DNA of 64,000 nt, from assembly GCA_017647795.1 (NCBI GenBank), contig JAGCJX010000023.1, positions 1 to 64,000 of the forward strand. The letters are read 5' to 3'. The translations under genes and the position numbers were made by a program. Positions 54,421 through 63,394 of the stretch are shown here, in pieces. The stretch is from Bacteroidales bacterium (GTDB lineage: Bacteria; Bacteroidota; Bacteroidia; Bacteroidales; UBA932). The notes under the pieces were generated by a model. It was given only the letters and a program-made list of their open reading frames with translations. It was not told the origin of the DNA and did no database searches. Each line of letters starts with the position of its first letter. Position 1 is the stretch's first letter.

Positions 54421-57400
54421 ATGTTGGATCACAAATTTAAGAAAGTACTGCTCCTGGGTTCAGGAGCCTTAAAAATCGGCGAAGCCGGCGAATTTGACTA
54501 TTCAGGCTCACAAGCTTTGAAAGCGATGCGGGAAGAAGGCATCAGCACCGTTCTGATCAACCCCAACATCGCGACAGTACAAACTTCCGAAGGCGTAGCG
54601 GATAAAATATATTTCCTCCCGGTAACCCCTTATTTTGTAGAAGAGGTTATCAAAAAAGAACGTCCGGATGGCATCCTGCTTGCTTTCGGTGGACAAACTG
54701 CCTTGAACTGCGGGGTAAGTTTGTACCGTGAGGGCATTTTAGAAAAATACGACGTTCGCGTTTTGGGTACCCCGGTGCAAGCCATCATTGATACCGAAGA
54801 CCGCGAACTGTTCGTGAAAAAATTGGATGAAATTGATGTCAAGACCATCAAGAGCGTGGCGGTGGAAAGTCTGGAAGATGCCTTGAAAGCTGCCAACGAT
54901 TTGGGTTATCCCGTCATCTTGCGTGCAGCTTACGCATTGGGAGGTTTGGGTAGCGGTTTCTGCAACAACGACGCAGAATTGACTGCCTTGGCTGAAAAAT
55001 CATTCTCCTACTCACCCCAAGTGTTGGTTGAAAAATCACTCAAGGGATGGAAGGAAATCGAATACGAAGTGGTACGGGATGCGTACGATAACTGCATCAC
55101 CGTCTGCAACATGGAGAACTTTGACCCCCTCGGTATCCACACCGGTGAAAGTATCGTGGTTTCTCCTTCACAAACCCTCACCAACTCCGAGTTCCACATG
55201 CTCCGTGAATTGGCCATCCGCATCGTGCGCCACATCGGCATTGTCGGTGAATGTAACGTACAATATGCGTTTGACCCGGAATCCGACGATTACCGTGTGA
55301 TCGAAGTCAATGCTCGTTTGAGCCGTTCATCGGCTCTGGCTTCCAAAGCAACCGGTTATCCGTTGGCCTTCGTTGCTGCAAAATTGGGCTTGGGTTACGG
55401 TTTGTTTGAGTTGAAGAACTCCGTAACCAAAACAACACCTGCTTACTTCGAACCCGCATTGGACTACGTAGTCTGCAAAATTCCCCGTTGGGACTTGAGC
55501 AAATTCCAGGGCGTGTCCCGCGAGATCGGCAGTAGCATGAAGAGTGTCGGTGAAGTGATGTCCATCGGTCGTACCTTCGAAGAAGCCCTCCAAAAAGGTC
55601 TTCGTATGATCGGACAAGGTGCACACGGTTTCACCGCCAACAAAGAAATCAAAGTTGACGATATCGACAAAGCATTGAGAGAGCCTACCGACAAACGTAT
55701 CTTCGTTATCTCCAAGGCTTTCCAAAAAGGATATACCGTAGATCAAATCCACGAACTCACCCGCATCGACCGTTGGTTCCTGGAAAAACTCTACAACCTC
55801 ATCCGCACCGCCAAAGAATTGGAAGCATTGTCTGACTTGAGCGAACTGAACGAAGACTTGCTCCGTCTGGCCAAGTCCCAAGGCTTCTCCGACTTCCAAA
55901 TTGGACGCCACATTTACAAGGACACCATCGACACCGAAGAATATGTGAAGATTGTTCGTCAATACCGTAAGTCTTTGGGCGTAGTTCCCGTGGTGAAACA
56001 AATTGACACCTTGGCTGCGGAATTCCCGGCTCAAACCAACTACCTGTATCTGACTTACAACGGAACCTTCTCCGATGTCAAATACTTGGGAGACCGTAAG
56101 TCCGTTATCGTTTTGGGTTCGGGTGCATACCGCATCGGTAGTTCCGTAGAGTTCGACTGGTGTAGCGTAAACGCCCTCCAAACCATCAAAGAAAGAGGTT
56201 GGAGAGGGGTTATGATCAACTACAACCCGGAAACCGTTTCTACCGACTACGACATCTGCGACCGTTTGTACTTCGATGAACTGACCTACGAACGCGTCTT
56301 GGATATCTACGACTTGGAACAACCTCACGGTATGATCGTTTCCGTAGGGGGTCAGATTCCGAACAACCTGGCCATCCGCCTGGACGAAGCCGGCGTTCCG
56401 TTGCTCGGTACCCCTGCCCGCTTCATCGACAATGCGGAAGACCGTCACAAATTCTCTTCTATGTTGGACCGCTTGGGCGTAGACCAACCCCGCTGGAAAG
56501 AGTTGTCCTCTATGGAAGATGTGAATGAATTCGTTCACCAAGTTGGATACCCCGTTTTGGTACGTCCTTCGTACGTGCTTTCCGGTGCAGCAATGAACGT
56601 CTGCTCAAACGACGACGAATTGTACGAATTCCTCCGTTTGGCTGCCAACGTTTCCAAGAAACACCCGGTGGTAGTCAGCGAATTCATCCAAAATGCCAAA
56701 GAAATTGAGTTGGATGCCGTAGCCGACCGCGGTGAAGTCATTGCATACGCTATCTCGGAACACATCGAATTTGCTGGTGTACACTCAGGAGACGCAACCA
56801 TCCAATTCCCTCCCCAAAAATTGTACGTTGAAACGGCACGCCGTATCAAGAAGATTGCCCGCAAGATTGCTGGTGAACTTCAAATCTCCGGTCCTTTCAA
56901 CATCCAATTCTTGGCGAAAGAAAACGATATCAAAGTTATCGAATGTAACCTTCGTGCATCACGCAGTTTCCCGTTCGTATCCAAAGTGTTGAAAATCAAC
57001 TTTATCGAATTGGCAACCCGCATCATGCTCGGCGAACGCATCAACCCGCCTCACAAGAGCGCCTTTGACTTGGATTACGTCGGAGTGAAAGCATCACAAT
57101 TCTCCTTCTCCCGCCTGCAAAAGGCTGACCCTGTGTTGGGTGTAGACATGGCTTCTACCGGTGAAGTTGGTTGCATCGGTGACGACTCCAACGAAGCCAT
57201 CTTGAAAGCAATGCTTTCTGTAGGTTACCGCGTTCCTGAAAAGAATATCCTCATTTCATCCGGAGACAGCAAGAAGAAAGCAGAATTGCTCACCGCTTGC
57301 AAACTCTTGGCTGACAAAGGCTATAAATTGTTCGCAACTGGAGGATCACACCAATACTTGATTGACAACGGTATCGAAGCCACCCGCGTATACTGGCCGA

Positions 57401-57648
57401 CCGAAGAAAACCAATTCCCGCAAGCCCTCCAAATGATTCACGATAAGGAAATCCATTTGGTAGTCAACATTCCCAAGAACTTGACCCAAGTAGAATTGGA
57501 AAACGGTTACAAGATCCGTCGTGCCGCTGTGGACTTCAACATCCCGTTGGTGACCAACACCCGTTTGGCATCGGCCTTCATCACTGCATTCTGCAACCTG
57601 CCGGTAGATCAAATGGAAATCAAGAGTTGGGACGAATACACTTCGTAA
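54421..57648 (+). CDS. carB: carbamoyl-phosphate synthase large subunit
   Basis: This is a 1075-residue protein, the normal length. Two ATP-grasp halves are present: the first with SGALKIGEAGEFDYSGSQA and the second starting around VLGSGAYRIGSSVEFDWCSV, the internal duplication typical of CarB. The C-terminal MGS-like regulatory domain holds FATGGSHQYLIDNGIEA. It combines bicarbonate, glutamine-derived ammonia and two ATP. A hairpin terminator follows at 57668-57710. Confidence 0.97.
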   Translation: MLDHKFKKVLLLGSGALKIGEAGEFDYSGSQALKAMREEGISTVLINPNIATVQTSEGVADKIYFLPVTPYFVEEVIKKERPDGILLAFGGQTALNCGVSLYREGILEKYDVRVLGTPVQAIIDTEDRELFVKKLDEIDVKTIKSVAVESLEDALKAANDLGYPVILRAAYALGGLGSGFCNNDAELTALAEKSFSYSPQVLVEKSLKGWKEIEYEVVRDAYDNCITVCNMENFDPLGIHTGESIVVSPSQTLTNSEFHMLRELAIRIVRHIGIVGECNVQYAFDPESDDYRVIEVNARLSRSSALASKATGYPLAFVAAKLGLGYGLFELKNSVTKTTPAYFEPALDYVVCKIPRWDLSKFQGVSREIGSSMKSVGEVMSIGRTFEEALQKGLRMIGQGAHGFTANKEIKVDDIDKALREPTDKRIFVISKAFQKGYTVDQIHELTRIDRWFLEKLYNLIRTAKELEALSDLSELNEDLLRLAKSQGFSDFQIGRHIYKDTIDTEEYVKIVRQYRKSLGVVPVVKQIDTLAAEFPAQTNYLYLTYNGTFSDVKYLGDRKSVIVLGSGAYRIGSSVEFDWCSVNALQTIKERGWRGVMINYNPETVSTDYDICDRLYFDELTYERVLDIYDLEQPHGMIVSVGGQIPNNLAIRLDEAGVPLLGTPARFIDNAEDRHKFSSMLDRLGVDQPRWKELSSMEDVNEFVHQVGYPVLVRPSYVLSGAAMNVCSNDDELYEFLRLAANVSKKHPVVVSEFIQNAKEIELDAVADRGEVIAYAISEHIEFAGVHSGDATIQFPPQKLYVETARRIKKIARKIAGELQISGPFNIQFLAKENDIKVIECNLRASRSFPFVSKVLKINFIELATRIMLGERINPPHKSAFDLDYVGVKASQFSFSRLQKADPVLGVDMASTGEVGCIGDDSNEAILKAMLSVGYRVPEKNILISSGDSKKKAELLTACKLLADKGYKLFATGGSHQYLIDNGIEATRVYWPTEENQFPQALQMIHDKEIHLVVNIPKNLTQVELENGYKIRRAAVDFNIPLVTNTRLASAFITAFCNLPVDQMEIKSWDEYTS

Positions 57649-57667
57649 TTGCGAAGTTCATACTGAC

Positions 57668-57710
57668 AAAATGGCCCTACGGACCTTTCGCGAGGCACGA
57701 GGGCTATTTT
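57668..57710 (+). terminator. terminator after carB
   Basis: aaaatggccct pairs with agggctatttt (one G.U), with a smaller inner hairpin (cctttcgcgagg), then T-rich sequence. Twenty bases after the carB stop. Confidence 0.6.
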
Positions 57711-57765
57711 GTTGATATAGATTGAACCTTGAATCATACAAATAACCTTAACTAAAATCATTCAA

Positions 57766-59478
57766 ATGAAACTGAAGTATCCTTTCAAACCGAAGTTCTT
57801 CGAAGTGTTTGAGAAAGGCAAGTACACCAAAGACATGCTCCGCTCCGATCTCATCGCCGGATTCATTGTCGGTATCATTGCTTTGCCTCTGGCCATTGCC
57901 TTCGGTATTTCTTCCGGTGTAACACCCCAACAAGGGTTGATCACCGCCATCGTTGCCGGTTTCTTGATGTCATTCTTCGGCGGTTCACACTTCCTCATCG
58001 GAGGTCCGACCGGTGCGTTCATCGTCATCGTCTACGGCATTGTTTCCCAATACGGCCCGGACGGTCTGATTGTGGCCACCTTGATGGCCGGGATCATCCT
58101 GGTGCTGATGGGCATCTTCAAACTGGGAAATGTCATCAAATTCATTCCCTACCCGATTGTAGTCGGCTTTACTTCCGGTATTGCCGTGGTGATTTTCTCT
58201 ACCCAGATCAAAGACTTCCTGGGCTTGCAGATCGAAAGCGTTCCTTCAGGCTTTATCCCCCAATGGATCTGCTACTTCCAACATTTGTCAACCATCAACT
58301 GGATGGAAGCCGTGTTGGCCTTGGCCTGCTTGCTTATCATCATTTTCTGGCCCCGCGTCACCCGCAAAATTCCCGGATCCCTCATTGCCATCCTTTTCGG
58401 TATTGCCGTGACCATTGCTTCGAACTATGTGGACAGCATTCAATTTGCAACCATCGGTTCTAAATTCCCGGAATTGGCCGGCGGTATGAGTTTGCCGAAA
58501 CCGCAAATGCCCAACCTGAACTGGAACGACATTACCTCGTTGGTTTCTCCGGCCTTTACCATCGCCATCCTCTGCGCCATCGAATCCTTGCTGGCAGCCA
58601 TGGTGGCTGACGGGGTAACCGGTAAAAAACACGACTCCAACACCGAGCTCATCGGTCAAGGTATTGCCAACATCGTAACTCCGATGTTCGGTGGTATTCC
58701 CGCTACCGGTGCGATTGCCCGTACCATGGCCAGCATCAACAACGGTGGTAAATCTCCGGTAACCGGTATGGTTCACGCCATTGTCCTCCTGTTGATCTTC
58801 TTGTTCCTGATGCCGTACGCGGTGTACATTCCCCTCGCCTGCTTGGCCGCAATCCTCGTGATGGTTGCTTACAACATGAGTGAATGGAGAACCTTCAAAT
58901 ATTTGTTGAAAGGCGACAAAGCAGACGTAGGTGTACTCTTACTCACCTTCTTCCTCACCGTCATCTTTGACTTGACCGTTGCGATTGAAGTGGGTGTGCT
59001 CCTCGCAATCATCCTGTTTGTGAAACGTGTTTCTGAAACCTCACAAATCAACGTATTGAACGAAGACCACGTAGCAGCCACTGAAAATGACGAAATTGCA
59101 CAATTGTCCGATACAGAACACTTGTCCATCCCCAACAACGTGGAAGTCTACGAAATTGATGGTCCTTTCTTCTTCGGTCTGGCCAGCAAGTTGGACGAGT
59201 TGGACAACCGTGGTGGCAAACGCAACATCGATGTCCGCATCATCCGCATGCGTAAAGTTCCGTTCATGGATACCACCGGTATGAACAACTTGCGCAACTT
59301 GTGGAAACGTTCTGAAAAAGAAGGCATCCGCATCATCCTGTCCGGTGTAAACCCGAAAGTACTCGCAAGCCTTGAAAAGATCGGTCTTGCCAATGAAATC
59401 GGCAAAGAATACATCTTCCCGCACATCATCCCTGCTTTGGCAAAAGCCACGGAACTGGCTGACAAAGCCCGGAAATAA
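57766..59478 (+). CDS. SulP-family anion transporter with STAS domain
   Basis: This is a 570-residue inner-membrane protein. About 12 transmembrane segments begin with SDLIAGFIVGIIALPLAIAF, the SulP signature. The substrate region has GGPTGAFIVIV and LLAAMVADGVTG. The C-terminal STAS domain (from about 450) has EIDGPFFFGLASKLDELDN and FMDTTGMNNLRNLW. It may carry sulfate or bicarbonate; the sequence alone does not decide. It is monocistronic, with a strong terminator downstream. Confidence 0.92.
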   Translation: MKLKYPFKPKFFEVFEKGKYTKDMLRSDLIAGFIVGIIALPLAIAFGISSGVTPQQGLITAIVAGFLMSFFGGSHFLIGGPTGAFIVIVYGIVSQYGPDGLIVATLMAGIILVLMGIFKLGNVIKFIPYPIVVGFTSGIAVVIFSTQIKDFLGLQIESVPSGFIPQWICYFQHLSTINWMEAVLALACLLIIIFWPRVTRKIPGSLIAILFGIAVTIASNYVDSIQFATIGSKFPELAGGMSLPKPQMPNLNWNDITSLVSPAFTIAILCAIESLLAAMVADGVTGKKHDSNTELIGQGIANIVTPMFGGIPATGAIARTMASINNGGKSPVTGMVHAIVLLLIFLFLMPYAVYIPLACLAAILVMVAYNMSEWRTFKYLLKGDKADVGVLLLTFFLTVIFDLTVAIEVGVLLAIILFVKRVSETSQINVLNEDHVAATENDEIAQLSDTEHLSIPNNVEVYEIDGPFFFGLASKLDELDNRGGKRNIDVRIIRMRKVPFMDTTGMNNLRNLWKRSEKEGIRIILSGVNPKVLASLEKIGLANEIGKEYIFPHIIPALAKATELADKARK

Positions 59479-59499
59479 GCGATAAACCAACCCACAACG

Positions 59500-59535
59500 A
59501 AAGCGGCTAAACAGTTTGAACTGATTAGCCGCTTT
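59500..59535 (+). terminator. terminator after the SulP gene
   Basis: An 11-bp stem aaagcggctaa / ttagccgcttt, followed by gtttt. Confidence 0.8.
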
Positions 59536-59577
59536 GTTTTATCATTCCCATTGAAGAATTAATTACTCAAAAAACAC

Positions 59578-59585
59578 TATCTTTG
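59578..59585 (+). promoter_or_regulatory. -7 box of the 59606 gene
   Basis: TATCTTTG fits TAnnTTTG, 21 bp before the ATG. Confidence 0.5.
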
Positions 59586-59605
59586 GGAAGTATCCGTTAA
59601 AAACC

Positions 59606-60307
59606 ATGGCTAATAAACGAAAATTTGATACCTGCTTCTTTGAACGCTACGCACAAGTGCTATTGGAAACCCTGTTGGGTCCCGACTATGCAGACTTGTT
59701 GAATTTTGACCGACCGGATTTGCAAACCATAGACAAACGTCTGGGCATCGAAGTGACGCGCGCCATGAATGAGAGCAAAGATGCAGCAAACAACCTGCTC
59801 AAAGAAATGGCCGGTATGACACCTCGAAATACAGAAACCTCCGAGTACTGGCAACAGGTCCAAGCTACGGGTTACGGCTACGGCCTTCCCGGAATGCAAT
59901 ACATCGGACACCAGGAGTACGAATACTGGTCCCTGGCTCTGCCCCTACAACGCATCCTGACCAGTAAAATCGAGAAATTAGGCAAAGGATTTTATGGCCG
60001 GTTTGGGACCTACGGCCTTTTTGTTTTCTGTCGGGACCTGTTGGCCAACGATCAAGTGGAAGCGGCTGTGGAATATGCCCTGTCCTTGCAAAACAACCTG
60101 GATCTCCGGTACCAAACCCTGTACCTGGCCCAAACAGACCGCTTGTATGTCTGTGATTTGACCGACAACCGACTGTACCAAGGCATGACGGACCGCATCG
60201 TCTCCTACCACATCCCCGAAGAACAACGACGGGAATTTTTCTTGAAAGCCGTACTCCAGGAATCTGAGAAAGAACCCACATTCCAACGAGAAGAAGTTCG
60301 AGATTAA
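59606..60307 (+). CDS. hypothetical protein, possible PD-(D/E)xK-like fold
   Basis: This is a 233-residue soluble protein. The segment DRPDLQTIDKRLGIEVTRAM (about residues 34-53) has the D...(x)LGIEVT spacing found at the active site of some restriction endonuclease-like folds, where an Asp precedes an E-x-T/K strand. I see no other family match. It stands alone between two terminators. The nuclease reading is weak inference. Confidence 0.55.
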   Translation: MANKRKFDTCFFERYAQVLLETLLGPDYADLLNFDRPDLQTIDKRLGIEVTRAMNESKDAANNLLKEMAGMTPRNTETSEYWQQVQATGYGYGLPGMQYIGHQEYEYWSLALPLQRILTSKIEKLGKGFYGRFGTYGLFVFCRDLLANDQVEAAVEYALSLQNNLDLRYQTLYLAQTDRLYVCDLTDNRLYQGMTDRIVSYHIPEEQRREFFLKAVLQESEKEPTFQREEVRD

Positions 60308-60377
60308 GAGCGCATCAATCAAGGAATACAGATCTATGGATCATCATAAAAAGCCAAAGGAACTATCCCTATTAATA

Positions 60378-60418
60378 CGAAAGGAGGCGACTAAATCCTA
60401 TTAGTCACCTCCTTTTCG
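60378..60418. terminator. terminator between convergent genes
   Basis: cgaaaggaggcgactaa (60378-60394) pairs with ttagtcacctccttttcg (60401-60418), with one bulge and one G.U. It serves the 59606 gene and the etf operon from opposite sides. Confidence 0.8.
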
Positions 60419-60437
60419 CAACGGGCTTAAGACCCGC

Positions 60438-61442
60438 TTATTTCAACATACCTTTCAGGCGTTCAGTCAAGAGCGGAACAATCTTGTTTACATCGCCCAC
60501 GATACCCAAGTCAGCCACTTGGAAGATGGGAGCGAATTTGTCTTTGTTCACCGCTACGATAAAGTCAGATTCTTCCATACCTGCCAAGTGTTGGATGGCC
60601 CCTGAGATACCCAAAGCGAGGTACAAGTCCGGACGAACGGTCTTACCGGTTTGACCTACTTGACGATCGTGGCCAATGATACCGGCATCCACCATGGCAC
60701 GAGAAGAAGAAACTTCTGCGCCCAATACGTCTGCCAAGTCACGCAAACGGTCGAAACCTTCTTGATTACCCACACCGCGACCACCGGATACGAGGATCTT
60801 CGCTTCTGCGATGTCCACCATACCTTTGTCTTCTTTCACATTTTCAAGCAATTCCACTTTGAAACGTGCGGTATCGAATTTGGGTTCAAAAGGAATGACA
60901 GTACCTTTGCGGTTGGGATCTGCAGCCATTTTTTGCATCACACCCGGACGTACCGTTGACATTTGCGGACGGTGTTCGGTACACATGATGGTTGCCATCA
61001 AGTTACCTCCGAAGGCCGGACGGGTCATCATCAACTCACGGGTTTCCGAGATTTCCAGTTTGGTACAGTCTGCGGTCAGACCTGTTTCCAATCGTGCAGA
61101 AAGACGGGGTGCCAAGTCACGACCAATGGTCGTTGCACCAAAGAGCAAGATCGAAGGACGGAAAGCCTTCACCACTTGATCCACCACTTGTGCATATTGT
61201 TCGGTCAAATAGAATTCCAATTCCGGACGGTCCACACAGATTACATCGTCTGCACCGTGCTCAATCAAGGTTTGGCATTGGTTGGTAATGTCTTTACCAA
61301 CGAAAATAGCGACTACCTTTTCTTCCAGTACATCAGCCAATTCACGAGCTTTTCCAATGAGCTCCAAAGCTACCGACTGGATCACACCTTCGCGTTGTTC
61401 TGCGAAGACATAAACTCCTGTATAATCTTTCTTTACTAACAT
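60438..61442 (-). CDS. etfA: electron transfer flavoprotein alpha subunit
   Basis: This is a 334-residue FAD-binding subunit. The C-terminal half shows the ETF-alpha signature, with GGRGVGNQEGFDRLRDLADV and later VGQTGKTVRPDLYLALGISG and QHLAGMEESDFIVAVNKD. With EtfB it carries electrons for butyryl-CoA dehydrogenase; in anaerobes the complex can bifurcate electrons from NADH to ferredoxin and crotonyl-CoA. It is last in the thiolase-bcd-etfB-etfA cluster. Confidence 0.95.
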   Translation of the reverse strand: MLVKKDYTGVYVFAEQREGVIQSVALELIGKARELADVLEEKVVAIFVGKDITNQCQTLIEHGADDVICVDRPELEFYLTEQYAQVVDQVVKAFRPSILLFGATTIGRDLAPRLSARLETGLTADCTKLEISETRELMMTRPAFGGNLMATIMCTEHRPQMSTVRPGVMQKMAADPNRKGTVIPFEPKFDTARFKVELLENVKEDKGMVDIAEAKILVSGGRGVGNQEGFDRLRDLADVLGAEVSSSRAMVDAGIIGHDRQVGQTGKTVRPDLYLALGISGAIQHLAGMEESDFIVAVNKDKFAPIFQVADLGIVGDVNKIVPLLTERLKGMLK

Positions 61443-61449
61443 ACTGTTC

Positions 61450-62229
61450 TTAGATAATGAATTTTTCTTTCAATTTGCTGATGATGATGCCTACTGCTTC
61501 TTCTGCATCGACTTCGAAAACTTCACCAGCTTGTTTCAAGCCTTTGGTGAAAGCTTTGGCCACGCGGGTCGGAGAACCTTTGAGACCCAATTTTTCTTCG
61601 TCCACTTCGATGCGGTCTGCACCCCAGATTTCAACCGGTTTTTGGTAAGCTTCCACAATACCGCGTACGTTCATGTAACGGGCTTTGCAACCAGAAGCCA
61701 AAACGGTCAACAAGCAAGGACCTGCGACGGCCAAGCGTTGGTAACCTTCTTCAGTTTCTTTTTTCACTACGAAACGGTTGTTATCCCACTCCAAATCAGC
61801 CACATAAGAGATTTGGGGAACATCGAGGTGCTCTGCGATTTGGGGACCTACTTGCGCCGTATCACCGTCGATCGCTTGACGACCTGCGATGATCAAATCC
61901 CATTTCAACGTACGGATAGCACCGGCCAACGCATTGGAGGTTGCCAAGGTATCCGCACCGGCAAATTTACGGTCAGTCAACAAGATGGCTTTGTCAGCAC
62001 CCATCGCCAACGCTTCGCGCAACACCAAGTCTGCTTGCGGAGGACCCATGGTAATCACCGTTACTTCAGCACCGTATTTGTCTTTCAGACGCAATGCCAT
62101 TTCCAAACCACCTTTGTCATCGGGGTTCATAATGCTGGGAACACCTTCACGAATCAGGGTCCCGGTCACCGGATTGATCTTAATTTCTGTCGTATCCGGA
62201 ACTTGTTTGATACATACAACTATCTTCAT
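61450..62229 (-). CDS. etfB: electron transfer flavoprotein beta subunit
   Basis: This is a 259-residue subunit beginning MKIVVCIKQVPDTTEIKINP, the classic start. The nucleotide-binding segment has VITMGPPQADLVLREALAMG and LIIAGRQAIDGDTAQVGPQI; the GRQAIDGDTAQVGP block is the ETF-beta hallmark. It overlaps nothing and lies 7 bp ahead of etfA and 11 bp after bcd, so translation is clustered. It works with EtfA and the dehydrogenase encoded upstream. Confidence 0.95.
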   Translation of the reverse strand: MKIVVCIKQVPDTTEIKINPVTGTLIREGVPSIMNPDDKGGLEMALRLKDKYGAEVTVITMGPPQADLVLREALAMGADKAILLTDRKFAGADTLATSNALAGAIRTLKWDLIIAGRQAIDGDTAQVGPQIAEHLDVPQISYVADLEWDNNRFVVKKETEEGYQRLAVAGPCLLTVLASGCKARYMNVRGIVEAYQKPVEIWGADRIEVDEEKLGLKGSPTRVAKAFTKGLKQAGEVFEVDAEEAVGIIISKLKEKFII

Positions 62230-62240
62230 ACCAGCATCTC

Positions 62241-63380
62241 CTATTTGAATAATTTACCAGCAATTACCATACGTTGAACTTCAGAAGTTCCTTCGTAGAT
62301 TTCGGTAATTTTCGCATCACGCATCATACGTTCTACCGGGTATTCACGGGTATAACCGTAACCACCGTGGAATTGTACGGCTTTGGTAGTCACCTCCATG
62401 GCAGTTTCAGCAGCAAAAAGTTTTGCCATTGCAGCATCCGCTGAGTAAGGTTGACCCATGTCTTTCTTGAAGGCAGCCGAACGAACCAAAAGACGGGAAG
62501 CTTCCACTTTGGTTTGCAAGTCAGCCATTTGGAATTGGGTGTTTTGGAAAGCAGACAAGGATTTACCGAATTGTTTGCGTTCTTTGGTGTAACGAACGGT
62601 CTCATCCATAGCACCTTGTGCGATACCCAACGCTTGAGAAGCAATACCGACACGACCACCGTCCAAGGTTTTCATTGCGATACCGAAACCACCGCCCAAT
62701 TTGCCGAGCAAGTTGTCTTTCGGGATACGGCAGTTGTCGAAAATCAATTCAGCCGTAGCCGAACCGCGGATACCCAATTTCAATTCTTTTTTACCTACAC
62801 TGAAGCCCGGAGTATCGGCTTCCACGATGAATGCAGAAATACCTTTCACCCCTTTGCTCTTGTCGGTCATTGCAAACACCACGTACACGTGCGCATAACC
62901 TGCGTTGGTGATGAAGATTTTGTTTCCATTCAATACCCATTCGTCGCCTTCCAACACAGCGGTTGTTTGTTGTGCGGAAGCATCGGTACCAGCATTGGGT
63001 TCGGTCAAACCGAAAGCACCCAACCACTCACCGCTTGCCAATTTGGGGAGGTATTTGCGTTTTTGTTCTTCGGTACCGTGTTCAAAGATCGGAGCCAAGC
63101 ACAAAGAAGTGTGAGCAGAAACGACTACACCGGTCGTACCACAAACGCGGGACAATTCTTCCACAGCGATGGAATACATGATGTTGTCTCCACCAGCTCC
63201 ACCGTACTCGGTCGGAAGCGGAATCCCGAAAATGCCCAATTCGGCCATTTTTTTCACCGTTTCCATCGGGAAACGTTCTTGTTCGTCAATTTCCGCAGCC
63301 AAAGGTTTTACTTCTTTGTCCGCGAATTCACGGATCATCTGACGGAACAAGGCTTGTGTTTTATTTAATTCAAAATTCAT
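62241..63380 (-). CDS. bcd: acyl-CoA dehydrogenase, probably butyryl-CoA dehydrogenase
   Basis: This is a 379-residue FAD enzyme. FGLTEPNAGTDAS (about 131-143) is the FAD-binding signature, and the C-terminal part holds GGYGYTREYPVERMMRDAKI and TEIYEGTSE, in which the catalytic Glu is expected (YEGTS). Placement between thiolase and etfBA points to short-chain butyryl-CoA dehydrogenase, which reduces crotonyl-CoA. Crotonase and 3-hydroxybutyryl-CoA dehydrogenase are not seen and may be beyond the window. Confidence 0.92.
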   Translation of the reverse strand: MNFELNKTQALFRQMIREFADKEVKPLAAEIDEQERFPMETVKKMAELGIFGIPLPTEYGGAGGDNIMYSIAVEELSRVCGTTGVVVSAHTSLCLAPIFEHGTEEQKRKYLPKLASGEWLGAFGLTEPNAGTDASAQQTTAVLEGDEWVLNGNKIFITNAGYAHVYVVFAMTDKSKGVKGISAFIVEADTPGFSVGKKELKLGIRGSATAELIFDNCRIPKDNLLGKLGGGFGIAMKTLDGGRVGIASQALGIAQGAMDETVRYTKERKQFGKSLSAFQNTQFQMADLQTKVEASRLLVRSAAFKKDMGQPYSADAAMAKLFAAETAMEVTTKAVQFHGGYGYTREYPVERMMRDAKITEIYEGTSEVQRMVIAGKLFK

Positions 63381-63394
63381 AGAAAATCAATTAA

